Counted from the stretch's first letter, positions 1 to 6,529 are shown. The stretch is DNA of 13,553 nt from Treponema primitia ZAS-1 (GCF_000297095.1 NZ_AEEA01000061.1:1-13553), one strand, 5' to 3'. Numbers and translations: made by a program. The notes: generated by a model from the letters alone, not told the origin.

Positions 1-11
1 GGGACGCATGG

Positions 12-398
12 CTATATCACTAAAAAATCGGCGGGGGCTATGATGAAAGATTTCTTTGGAAAATGCTTTTTATTTCCGGTAACCAGGAGCGATTTTCCAC
101 TCATTGCAGTATCATAAAATATTCTATCTTCCTCATCAATAAATGGAATAGTACTTACATCCGGATTGATGAGGGTACCCTTTTCTTGCAAGGTTTTAAG
201 TATTATACTAACCTGTCTTTGATCAAAGTTAAATTGCGGCCGGGATAACACATCTTCATACTCAAATATAATATTCCGGGAATACCAATACTCAATCTCA
301 TTATCAAACACCATATCAAGGATTTTTGCGCAATTACCGTTTCTTGAAAGTATAGCGGAAACAATTATATTAGTATCAAGTACAACCCGGGGGGTCAA
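12..398 (-). CDS. PIN-domain toxin of a type II toxin-antitoxin pair (VapC-like)
   Basis: The 128-residue product has the layout of a PIN-fold ribonuclease of the 'putative toxin, PIN family' group: VVLDTN near the N-terminus (Asp8), an acidic FEYED stretch (Glu46-Asp49), then DEEDRIFYDTA (Asp88-Ala98) and VTGNKKHFP near the C-terminus. These acidic residues normally bind Mg2+/Mn2+ for RNA cleavage. The usual GD of the last motif is GN here, as I recall in many members of this subgroup. The start is a TTG at 398-396, overlapping the antitoxin stop as TTGA. No ATG lies near, and an AGGA motif sits about 8 nt upstream. The 4-bp overlap implies translational coupling with the antitoxin. The family's targets are RNAs, but the specific target cannot be read from the sequence. 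Confidence 0.85.
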   Translation of the reverse strand: MTPRVVLDTNIIVSAILSRNGNCAKILDMVFDNEIEYWYSRNIIFEYEDVLSRPQFNFDQRQVSIILKTLQEKGTLINPDVSTIPFIDEEDRIFYDTAMSGKSLLVTGNKKHFPKKSFIIAPADFLVI

Positions 399-730
399 TA
401 TTTTTTCCTACGAGGATTGGCTTTTCGTCCCCTCGTAAGGATCCGCTCTTTGTGTACAGCGGCTATCTCAGCATTGATTTCATCCATGGTCATCGAAGCG
501 GTTCCGTTTTTAACTGCGGCGTTTTGCAATTCCCGCAAAGCTCGTTTCGCCTGCATTTGCCGTATGTCTGAAAGCATATCCTCCAGGGTCAACTCGCTGA
601 CTTCAAGCATAATCGCCGCCGGCTTCCCGTTATTGGTTACCACCAGTTTTTTGTCCTCCGTAAGCATTTCCTTAATTTTCCCGGTGGATGTTCTGAGTTC
701 CCGCATGGATAAAAATTTCAAGGCGCCCAT
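395..730 (-). CDS. Phd/YefM-family antitoxin
   Basis: This 111-residue protein begins MGALKFLSMRELR and continues with KLVVTNNGKPAAIMLEVSE, the typical Phd/YefM DNA-binding N-terminal fold. The C-terminal part is charged and ends in a basic tail (RGRKANPRRKKY), expected to wrap the toxin or contact nucleic acid. It lies directly before the PIN toxin gene, and the stop TGA is shared within a TTGA overlap. The ATG at 730-728 is preceded by GAGG at 740-737 with a 6-nt gap, which supports this start over the internal Met9. Family members repress their own operon, and the palindrome in the promoter fits this. Phd-type antitoxins with PIN toxins form an accepted combination. Confidence 0.87.
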   Translation of the reverse strand: MGALKFLSMRELRTSTGKIKEMLTEDKKLVVTNNGKPAAIMLEVSELTLEDMLSDIRQMQAKRALRELQNAAVKNGTASMTMDEINAEIAAVHKERILTRGRKANPRRKKY

Positions 731-748
731 AATATACCTCTTATTTTA

Positions 749-777
749 AGTATACCATATTGGTATACAATCGTCAA
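749..777 (-). promoter_or_regulatory. Toxin-antitoxin promoter with overlapping operator palindrome
   Basis: On the minus strand a -35 box TTGACG (777-772) and a -10 box TATACT (754-749) are separated by exactly 17 bp. The palindrome GTATACCA-TAT-TGGTATAC (750-768) has perfect 8-bp arms and covers most of the spacer and nearly all of the -10 box. Repressor binding there would block RNA polymerase, as expected for conditional autoregulation by an antitoxin or toxin-antitoxin complex. The predicted leader is only about 12 nt. Confidence 0.75.
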
Positions 778-802
778 TCAAAACGTTCACAAATTGCTTA
801 AT

Positions 803-975
803 CCCCTATGGACCCCTTAACTTGGTTTCGAGAACGCACAATACGAAGTATGGGGGCCTGCCAGCTGGAACAAATATCCGGAACCCCCAAAGGGTCCCCC
901 TGATATTTGTTCCACTGTCACCCCCGATAACTTAGTGTGTGTGCGTTCCCGAGCCGCTTAGGGGGTCCATAGGGG
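803..975. repeat. Long imperfect inverted repeat (stem-loop 1, about 173 bp)
   Basis: The outer arms 803-820 and 958-975 match at 17 of 18 positions (CCCCTATGGACCCC shared), and the exception is a T817/G961 pair. Further in, GAACGCACA (832-840) pairs with TGTGCGTTC (940-948), GGGGG (852-856) with CCCCC (921-925), and TGGAACAAATATC (866-878) with its perfect complement (902-914). A small apical stem (880-886 with 892-897) closes the structure. No open reading frame of credible composition lies here. It could be a structured RNA, a non-autonomous mobile palindrome or a cruciform-forming element; I do not recognise the family. Confidence 0.8.
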
Positions 976-1021
976 CTTTTGTTTCACTTAACGGAGTGTA
1001 GCTGTAGTCCAGCGGTACCTC

Positions 1022-1071
1022 CGAATACGTTAGTGCGTTCCCGAACTGTTTGGGGATCCATAGGGTTTCTG
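1022..1071. repeat. Diverged direct copy of the right half of stem-loop 1
   Basis: The segment contains TAGTGCGTTCCCGA and GGGGATCCATAGGG, in the same order and orientation as GTGTGCGTTCCCGA and GGGGGTCCATAGGGG at 937-975, so it aligns with 925-981 with small gaps and substitutions. No matching left half is seen beside it. This suggests a decayed repeat unit or an incomplete duplication. It is followed by a small hairpin with arms GCCGC/GCGGC (1071-1075/1084-1088), whose loop repeats the ATAACTTA seen at 928-934. Confidence 0.6.
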
Positions 1072-1123
1072 CCGCATAACTTAGCGGCAAGACTCAGCAG
1101 CTCCATCTACCCAGCCTGCCTCA

Positions 1124-1140
1124 CCGGTTCTGCGAACCGG
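1124..1140. repeat. Short perfect palindrome CCGGTTC-TGC-GAACCGG
   Basis: The arms are 7 bp and perfectly complementary with a 3-nt loop, immediately before the left arm of stem-loop 2. There is no T-tract on either side, so it is not an obvious terminator. It may be part of the larger composite repeat region. Confidence 0.6.
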
Positions 1141-1321
1141 CCCGGTGAAGCCATGCGCCCCCGAGGCTCGAAAACACACTTACACATAGTACGGAGTGGG
1201 GTGTCAGGAAGGAAAAGTATGGAGGGACCCTCTGGGAGGTCCCATGCTTTTCTTTCCTGACAGGCCCCCCCTTACCATTTGTGTGCTTTCGGGAACCCAG
1301 TATGCGCGTGGCTTCACCGGG
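1141..1321. repeat. Long imperfect inverted repeat (stem-loop 2, about 181 bp)
   Basis: Outer arms 1141-1158 and 1304-1321 match at 17 of 18 positions (CCCGGTGAAGCC shared), the exception being T1154/G1308. The core stem 1202-1222 with 1242-1262 is 21 consecutive pairs if two G/T pairs are allowed (1211/1253 and 1218/1246). Intermediate segments (CCCGA...ACACAC against GTGTGCTTTCGGG) pair partly. The right arm includes the last codons and stop of the minus-strand gene ending at 1314. There is no T-tract, so this is not a classical intrinsic terminator, although it could act as a 3' stability structure. Confidence 0.8.
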
Positions 1322-2999
1322 TAGTAACGATCCAGGTTCTTCCGCCGGCCAACCCCCAGCGGCGGTTTACGTAAGACGAAAAGGCATTAGCTTCTGCGGA
1401 AAAGGCGGCGGCAAGTTCAGGCCAGGTACCGGTGGCTTCATCCTGGGGGGGGAGTACCGTATAGCGCCAGGTACTCTCATTGATCCGTCCCGCCAGGGTT
1501 TCCCCGAAATATCTGGGCGCCAGGGAGGCCGGCTGCTGGAGACAGTGGGCCATGAACTCGTTTACCATCAGGTACGAATCGGCCATATCGTAATGCTGAA
1601 AATCAAAATAGGACAGGATAAACCGTTTCGCGGTCCGGGGAAGCGTATCCCAGCGGCGGCGGCTAAAGTCCCGAAAATCTTCGTCAATGAAAAACAAACC
1701 GTGGAATCCCTCGTGGGCCATGAAGAGGTTGCGGAGATAATCCGGCGATTCCCGGGAGATCGCGATGATCGCCCCCTTCCCGCTTGTATATCCGGAATTG
1801 TTCAAAACGATGATTCCCGCATGTAAAAGAATGGCCTCCAGTTCCCGTTCCTCCGGCAGCAACGGAAAATTCTGCGCCCGGGCTGCCTCAAAAAACCGGG
1901 CCAGATCCTCCGCCCGGTAATCGTGGGCGTTCCAGCCGTGGAGATCCGCAATCTCCGCATCCGGGGCAAGGCGGCCGCGGAAGCCGGTCTTTTCCGTAAA
2001 GAAGGCGAGCCGTTTAAGCATCCGATCCTGGACCGCATAATCCGCGGTATCAAAGATGAGTATCGAAGGAAAACGGTCCCACCGGAAAAGCTCGAAGCGC
2101 GGGTCCCGCCAGGCTGCCCGGGAATAAGCCAGGATAAACCCCGGGTCCGCCGTCACCGGTTCCGCCGGGAAAGGCCGGTTCACCGCGATTCCCAGGCGCA
2201 GGGAAGCTGTGGGCTTTCCGCTTATCCTCAGGGGATAGGGATCATCGGGAAAAACTCCCCAGGGGATGAAGATCCGTTCCGTTTTCTGAAAATTCCACTC
2301 ATAGGAAACCGTAGCTGCCTCAACGCGGTATCCGATATTTCCCCCGGAATCTTCTCCAAGCACGGTTTGTAATTCCGTCCTGCCCTTAATCCGGTAGGGC
2401 TTAAGGGGATCGATACGCAGGGCATCATCCTGGGGATCGTAAAATACAAAAGGGGTGGCGGACAGCGCCGTTTCTTCCATGGCAAACCCATACCAGCGCT
2501 TGATTATTCCCAGCGCAGTAAGTTCAAACCAAAAATCCTCACCGGGGCTAAGCGTTTTTGCATCATCCTTTTTCTCCAAAGTAACAGTAATAGTGTGGAT
2601 TGGATCGGAAGCGAGGGGAATTCCGTAACGGATCCTGCCGGGGACTGTTTCGATCCCCAGGAAAGAGGCGTCCAGGGGAAGCAGCCACGCGGTATTTTCG
2701 TTTATCTCCAGGGTAATTTGATACTCGGTGGCCAGTTCATTTGGAAAACGGTAGTCCAATTCCAGGGACAGATTTTCTCCCCCTGCCCCGGCGCCTTCCA
2801 GTACATAACTCAATTTTTGCGGCTTGGCCAGGGAGATACGCCCGGAAAGGGACTCCTTGGAAAGGGCATACAGTACCGCCCCGTCCCCCGCGCCGTACAG
2901 GGCTATGCCGGCAGGCTCCTTATAGGCGGTACAGGATACGAAACCCAGGGAAAGCAGGAATAGGCGCCAAAAAATCCCGACTGGTTTTTTAAAGGGCAT
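1314..2999 (-). CDS. Putative zinc-metallopeptidase lipoprotein
   Basis: The 561-residue product starts with two lysines and a hydrophobic stretch ending FVSC (Cys23), a plausible spirochaete-type lipobox, so the protein is probably exported and lipid-anchored. Residues 30-300 look beta-rich and extracellular. The C-terminal part carries MAHEGFH (His429, Glu430, His433), a full HEXXH zinc motif, and NEFMAH with Glu481 48 residues later, a candidate third ligand as in gluzincins. Dense Phe/Tyr/Trp around 437-475 would line the site. The start ATG has only a weak ribosome-binding site (GAGCGAC), but the signal peptide begins right there. It lies 12 bp after the gene at 3012-3791 and is probably cotranscribed with it. 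I do not recognise the exact family, and the substrate is unknown. Confidence 0.72.
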   Translation of the reverse strand: MPFKKPVGIFWRLFLLSLGFVSCTAYKEPAGIALYGAGDGAVLYALSKESLSGRISLAKPQKLSYVLEGAGAGGENLSLELDYRFPNELATEYQITLEINENTAWLLPLDASFLGIETVPGRIRYGIPLASDPIHTITVTLEKKDDAKTLSPGEDFWFELTALGIIKRWYGFAMEETALSATPFVFYDPQDDALRIDPLKPYRIKGRTELQTVLGEDSGGNIGYRVEAATVSYEWNFQKTERIFIPWGVFPDDPYPLRISGKPTASLRLGIAVNRPFPAEPVTADPGFILAYSRAAWRDPRFELFRWDRFPSILIFDTADYAVQDRMLKRLAFFTEKTGFRGRLAPDAEIADLHGWNAHDYRAEDLARFFEAARAQNFPLLPEERELEAILLHAGIIVLNNSGYTSGKGAIIAISRESPDYLRNLFMAHEGFHGLFFIDEDFRDFSRRRWDTLPRTAKRFILSYFDFQHYDMADSYLMVNEFMAHCLQQPASLAPRYFGETLAGRINESTWRYTVLPPQDEATGTWPELAAAFSAEANAFSSYVNRRWGLAGGRTWIVTTR

Positions 3000-3011
3000 G
3001 TCGCTCAGCCG

Positions 3012-3791
3012 TTACAGGGCAATAATTCCCCGGGCCATAAGCTGGGCCAGGGAATACTTCCTTTCCATGGTCAGATCCCCCTCGTTGTGGAGAAACGTTT
3101 CAAACTGGGTAAGAAACGATTCGGGCAGAACCGAAAGTCCGTGTATCTGCTTAAAATAGGCCCGATGGGAAGGTTCAAAGCGCCGGTTAATACAGAAGAG
3201 GGTTAAACAGGCGGCTTTAATAAAGCCTGCGGAGGAGATCAGGTAGTGAAAGTCATCCCCCTGGATCAGAGCAGCGCCGAGATCGCTCAAATAATGTTCC
3301 ATCTTGGACTGATTGGCATCCCGTATGGTTTGCCAGAAAGAAATATCCAGGTTGAGAAGCCGTTCCCGTATCTTCTCTATCCAGTCGGTCCTGGCAAAGA
3401 GAATTTCCCCATAGCTCAGCCGGTAATACCCATAGGTACCGGAATCTTTAATAAGCCACAGCAGATCCCGTTTAGTATCCGCAATATCAATAAGCTCATC
3501 GATCTTCCCGGTGGCCTTATACTCAATCCGTACCGGTATATCCCCAACGAGGAACCGATCTTTGTTACCCTGGTTTGCGGTTTCAAAGACCACCGCATCA
3601 TCGCCGTAAAAAGCGCAGCGTTCTTCCGGCTTTGGTATGGCGCCGGAACAAAATACATCCAGGATAAGGGCAAAATAGGAATCCAGCGTATCCGGCTGTG
3701 CGGCCTCATTAAGGGAAACACATTCAACGCCGGGCCAGCCGGAAAGCACTCCAACGAATCGGTCCACCAGAAGCTTAGTCTTATATTTCAT
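3012..3791 (-). CDS. Nucleotidyltransferase-like protein with degraded active-site motif (uncertain)
   Basis: This 259-residue cytoplasmic protein has no signal peptide. Residues 21-50 (GVECVSL...DTLDSYFALILDVFCSG followed by EERCAFYG) resemble the first strands of MNT/DUF4037-like nucleotidyltransferases, where one expects GGS-x-A-x-G-x-x-D-x-x-SD-x-D. Here GGS is replaced by NEA and SDxD by FALILD, so the metal-binding aspartates are largely missing. GDIPVRIEYK (83-92) could be the later strand that normally carries the third acidic residue. The remainder is probably helical. The ATG at 3791-3789 is preceded by AAGGA with 7 nt spacing. The gene heads a probable two-gene unit with the lipoprotein gene. 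The fold assignment is by memory of motif shape and could be wrong; it is otherwise a hypothetical protein. Confidence 0.6.
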   Translation of the reverse strand: MKYKTKLLVDRFVGVLSGWPGVECVSLNEAAQPDTLDSYFALILDVFCSGAIPKPEERCAFYGDDAVVFETANQGNKDRFLVGDIPVRIEYKATGKIDELIDIADTKRDLLWLIKDSGTYGYYRLSYGEILFARTDWIEKIRERLLNLDISFWQTIRDANQSKMEHYLSDLGAALIQGDDFHYLISSAGFIKAACLTLFCINRRFEPSHRAYFKQIHGLSVLPESFLTQFETFLHNEGDLTMERKYSLAQLMARGIIAL

Positions 3792-3809
3792 TGTTTTTCC
3801 TTATATAAT
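3781..3809 (+). promoter_or_regulatory. Promoter for the 3833-4393 / yggU unit
   Basis: A consensus -10 box TATAAT (3804-3809) precedes the plus-strand gene by 23 bp. The -35 position at 17 bp spacing reads TTATAT, which is weak. The -10 boxes of the two divergent promoters are almost adjacent, so the two transcription units may compete or be coregulated. Confidence 0.4.
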
Positions 3810-3810
3810 C

Positions 3811-3839
3811 AGTATAGCATGGGAACGCAACTATGAAAA
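3811..3839 (-). promoter_or_regulatory. Promoter for the 3012-3791 / lipoprotein unit
   Basis: On the minus strand TATACT (3816-3811) lies 17 bp downstream of TTTTCA (3839-3834). The start codon follows about 20 bp later with a good AAGGA. The -35 box overlaps the first codons of the divergent gene at 3833. Confidence 0.5.
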
Positions 3840-4393
3840 CTCATGATTCCATTCATTTTGTGATTCTTATTCCCCATCCTTCCATGGGCGCTCCCCTCCG
3901 TGCTCAAAGCCGCTTCCTCTTTGCCGCCGGCATACATGGCGCGTGGTCCTTCCCGCAGGCCGCTCCCCTAGCCCGGGTTTTACGGCCCCTTAACCCGGAC
4001 GAACTCAAATCCCTGGCCGCAGAGCTCCGGTCCGCCGCCATTGGCAGCAAATTCAGCCTTGGTAAGCCGGCTTTGGTTCCCTGCCCTGGTTTCCACAGCT
4101 TTTTCGGCCCGGCCCTCGACCTGCTCCCTCCCCCGCTGCCCTATCCCGGGGTACTGTATCCCTTCCCCAGCCTGGTCCTCTGCACTGCCTTGGCTGCCCC
4201 GGTGGATGGGCCGCTCCTGGAACAGAGCCGGGATATGCCGCCCGTAAACCCCGTTTTTTTTAGGGCGGCCATGGTGGCCAACCTGGCCATAAAACCCTTA
4301 AAAGGCGCCGGGGACTATTCCTTTACCTGGCGCATAGGCAAGCCCCGTTGGCTCCCCTCCCCCCGTAAATCTTCCCCCAGGGAAATTTCCTAA
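3833..4393 (+). CDS. Hypothetical protein, proline-rich, linked to yggU
   Basis: This 186-residue protein is not recognised with confidence. It contains HFVILIP near the start, a SFPQAAPLARVLRPL segment, an amphipathic LNPDELKSLAAELR helix, a proline/phenylalanine-rich centre (residues about 75-120) and SFTWRIGKPRWLP near the C-terminus. The arrangement vaguely recalls 2H phosphoesterase/RNA ligase-like proteins, but the two HxT/S motifs of that superfamily are not visible, so I do not assign it. The upstream GGGAA (3821-3825) is a weak ribosome-binding site 7 nt from the ATG, and no better start exists. The stop codon is one base before the start of the YggU gene, so the two are almost certainly cotranscribed. 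Coding is supported by that spacing and by consistent codon use. Confidence 0.65.
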   Translation: MKTHDSIHFVILIPHPSMGAPLRAQSRFLFAAGIHGAWSFPQAAPLARVLRPLNPDELKSLAAELRSAAIGSKFSLGKPALVPCPGFHSFFGPALDLLPPPLPYPGVLYPFPSLVLCTALAAPVDGPLLEQSRDMPPVNPVFFRAAMVANLAIKPLKGAGDYSFTWRIGKPRWLPSPRKSSPREIS

Positions 4394-4394
4394 T

Positions 4395-4688
4395 ATGACG
4401 AACTGTTTGCGCATTGCCGGAGCATCGATACTCCTGGACATAAAGGCCGTGCCGGGTTCCTCAAAATCACAAATCGCAGGCCTCAGCGAAAACCGCCTGC
4501 GGATAAAAATCGCCGCAGCCCCCGAAGACGGCAAGGCCAACGCGGAACTCCGCTCCTTCCTGGCAAAGACCCTGGACTGCCCCAAGAAAGACATCACCCT
4601 TACTGCGGGGGAAAAGTCCCGGCTTAAAACTCTGGCTCTGCCATTGACGGTGCGGGAGAAGCTGGAAAAAATTATTGCTAATTCCTAA
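4395..4688 (+). CDS. YggU/DUF167 family protein
   Basis: The 97-residue product matches the small YggU/DUF167 family in size and motifs: LDIKAVPGSSKSQIAG, then LRIKIAAAPEDGKANAELRSFLAKTL, and a closing ITLTAGEKSRLKTLAL. The central APPEDGKAN-type motif (here AAPEDGKANAEL) is the family hallmark. The function of the family is not established. The start ATG lies 2 nt after the stop of the preceding gene, which implies translational coupling. Its 3' end overlaps the convergent macro-domain gene by 11 bp, so no terminator separates the two. Confidence 0.9.
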   Translation: MTNCLRIAGASILLDIKAVPGSSKSQIAGLSENRLRIKIAAAPEDGKANAELRSFLAKTLDCPKKDITLTAGEKSRLKTLALPLTVREKLEKIIANS

Positions 4689-5223
4689 TTCCCAATTTCT
4701 CGTTGTACAGATCGAGGTTAACCCTGTCGAAGCACACAAAGACTAACTTGGTTATGGATGGTGTTTTTGGCAGGGTTTCCATTACCGCGTCTATGGCCAC
4801 GGCAACGGCCAGTTCCTTTGGGTAGCCGTAGACCCCGGTACTGATATTTGGGAAAGCAATACTGTGGCAGGCTGAATCCCGGGCAAGGATGATGCTGTTC
4901 CGGTAGCAGGAAGCCAGTAAGGCCGGTTCGCCCCGGGAGCCTCCGTACCAGACCGGGCCCACGGTGTGGATGATTTTCCTGCAGGGCAGCTTGTAGGCGC
5001 CGGTGATAACCGCCTCCCCTGCGGGACAGGGACCGCCCTCTACATCCCGGCGCGCTTCGGCGATACGACGGCACTCCGCTAAAAGCTCCGGCCCCGCAGC
5101 CCGGTGTATGGCTCCGTCCACGCCGCCCCCGCCTAAAAGGCTTGAGTTAGCGGCGTTCACGATGGCGTCAACCGAAAGCTTGGTTATATCGCCGAGAACG
5201 GCTTCAACGGTGCAGGTAATCAT
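4678..5223 (-). CDS. Macro-domain protein, probable O-acetyl-ADP-ribose deacetylase/ADP-ribosyl hydrolase (YmdB-like)
   Basis: The 181-residue protein is a single macro domain: GDIT (11-14), IVNAANSSLLGGGGVDGAIH (21-40) and AFPNISTGVYGYP (123-135), the loops that bind ADP-ribose. The conserved NAAN and GGGGVDGAIH signatures place it with MacroD/YmdB-type enzymes that hydrolyse O-acetyl-ADP-ribose or remove mono-ADP-ribose from proteins. The reading frame stays open upstream to 5328, but those 35 residues do not resemble the family and would overlap the neighbouring promoter, so the ATG at 5223 is preferred. The ribosome-binding site is poor. TATACT at 5235-5230 could be a -10 box giving a very short leader. 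It is convergent with yggU and divergent from icd. Confidence 0.92.
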   Translation of the reverse strand: MITCTVEAVLGDITKLSVDAIVNAANSSLLGGGGVDGAIHRAAGPELLAECRRIAEARRDVEGGPCPAGEAVITGAYKLPCRKIIHTVGPVWYGGSRGEPALLASCYRNSIILARDSACHSIAFPNISTGVYGYPKELAVAVAIDAVMETLPKTPSITKLVFVCFDRVNLDLYNEKLGIRN

Positions 5224-5269
5224 GCTACAAGTATAGTGTATTGGTGGAAGAAAAAAAAGAGCTCGGCGG

Positions 5270-5298
5270 TTTACGAAATCCCCAAATTTTGCTACACT
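5270..5298 (+). promoter_or_regulatory. Probable icd promoter
   Basis: TTTACG (5270-5275) and TACACT (5293-5298) are separated by 17 bp, each matching consensus at four of six positions. The start codon follows with a strong TGGAGG ribosome-binding site (5315-5320) at 6-nt spacing. Confidence 0.5.
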
Positions 5299-5326
5299 TG
5301 GTCTATAAAAACCCTGGAGGAAAAGC

Positions 5327-6529
5327 ATGGCAGCGCGGATACCTATGAAAAATCCAATCGCCGAGATCGACGGGGACGAAATGACCCGGGTGCTCTGGGC
5401 TCTGGTAAAGGAAAAACTGCTCCTTCCCTACGTGGATCTCAAGACCGAATACTACGATCTCAGCCTGACGAACCGGGAAGCCACGGGGGATGCGGTCACC
5501 GCCGAATCCGCCCACGCCATCAGCCGCCTGGGGGTTGGGGTAAAGTGCGCCACCATCACCGCCAACAATGCCCGTAAAACCGAGTATGGGTTAAAGACCC
5601 TGTACCCAAGCCCGAACGCCACCATCCGGGCAATCCTTGACGGGACGGTGTTCCGCAAACCTATAGTGGCATCCTGTATTACCCCCAGTGTTTCTACCTG
5701 GAAGAAGCCCATCGTTATTGCCCGCCATGCCTACGGCGATATCTATAAAAGCGCAGAAATGTTGATCCCCGGCCCCGGCAAGGTAGAGTTGGTGTATACC
5801 GCCGCCGATGGATCCGAAAAACGTACTCCGGTGGCGGACATGAAGGGCAGCGGCGTGGTCCTGGGGATGCACAACCTGGATGAATCAATTAAGAGCTTTG
5901 CCCGCGCCTGCTTCCTCTACGCCGTCAATGAAAAGCTCCCCATCTGGTTTTCCACTAAGGATACTATTTCTAAAACCTACGATGGCCGGTTTAAGGAACT
6001 GTTCAATCAAATATACGAAACTGAGTTTAAGGATACATGCGCCGCCGCGGGAATCAGCTACTTCTACACCCTCATCGACGATGCGGTAGCCCGGGTGGTC
6101 AAGGGTGAGGGCGGCTTTCTCTGGGCCTGCAAAAACTACGATGGCGATGTGATGAGCGACATGGTCGCCAGCGCCTCCGGGAGCCTCGCCATGATGACCA
6201 GCGTCCTGGTTTCCCCCCAGGGGCCGGTGGAATACGAAGCGGCCCACGGAACAGTGCAGCAGCATTACTACCGCTGGCAGAAGGGCGAAAAGACCAGCAC
6301 CAACCCTGTGGCCCTGATTTTTGCCTGGACCGGCGCCTTAGCAAAAAGAGCGGAGCTTGATAACACGCCGGAGCTGGGAGATTTTGCAAAAAAGCTGGAA
6401 CGCGCCGCTCTGGCAGCCATAGAAGCCGGGGAAATGACCGCCGACCTTGCCCGGTTGGCGGTTCCCTCCCCCGCTAAAGCCCTGGACTCCTGGGAATATA
6501 TTGACGCCGTGGCTTCCCGGCTGTCCTAA
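5327..6529 (+). CDS. icd: Isocitrate dehydrogenase, NADP-type (dimeric eukaryote-like subfamily)
   Basis: The 400-residue enzyme converts isocitrate to 2-oxoglutarate and CO2 with reduction of NAD(P)+. It aligns throughout with the IDH1/IDP-like subfamily from memory: GDEMTRVLW (16-24), VGVKCATIT (70-78), SPNATIR (95-101), GTVFRKPI (106-113), RHAYGDIY (133-140), PGPGKVEL (148-155), STKDT (209-213), LIDDAVARVVK (249-259), ACKNYDGDVMSD (267-278) and EAAHGTV (304-310). Substrate arginines (101, 110, 133), Tyr140, Lys211 and the metal aspartates (274, 278) are present. At the cofactor site the usual Arg-His after HGTVT is Gln313-His314, so the 2'-phosphate arginine is lost while Lys259 is kept. 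The product supplies 2-oxoglutarate for glutamate synthesis. It overlaps the convergent isomerase gene by 4 bp. Confidence 0.95.
   Translation: MAARIPMKNPIAEIDGDEMTRVLWALVKEKLLLPYVDLKTEYYDLSLTNREATGDAVTAESAHAISRLGVGVKCATITANNARKTEYGLKTLYPSPNATIRAILDGTVFRKPIVASCITPSVSTWKKPIVIARHAYGDIYKSAEMLIPGPGKVELVYTAADGSEKRTPVADMKGSGVVLGMHNLDESIKSFARACFLYAVNEKLPIWFSTKDTISKTYDGRFKELFNQIYETEFKDTCAAAGISYFYTLIDDAVARVVKGEGGFLWACKNYDGDVMSDMVASASGSLAMMTSVLVSPQGPVEYEAAHGTVQQHYYRWQKGEKTSTNPVALIFAWTGALAKRAELDNTPELGDFAKKLERAALAAIEAGEMTADLARLAVPSPAKALDSWEYIDAVASRLS

Noticed and set aside
979..1260. 93-codon plus-strand open frame between the stem-loops
   Set aside because: It lies across repeat and palindrome sequence, has no ribosome-binding site and its composition is not protein-like.
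803..1321. CRISPR array, retron or group II intron explanation for the repeats
   Set aside because: Repeats are not regularly spaced and no cas gene, reverse transcriptase or intron-encoded protein is present in the window.
1141..1321. Intrinsic terminator for the lipoprotein gene
   Set aside because: The structure is far too long and has no T-tract on the minus strand.
1281..2372. Plus-strand open frames (1281-1826 and 1923-2372) opposite the lipoprotein gene
   Set aside because: They are shadows of the well-supported minus-strand gene, which has a lipobox and HEXXH motif.
5224..5328. N-terminal extension of the macro-domain protein
   Set aside because: The added residues do not match the family and would overlap the icd promoter region and start codon.
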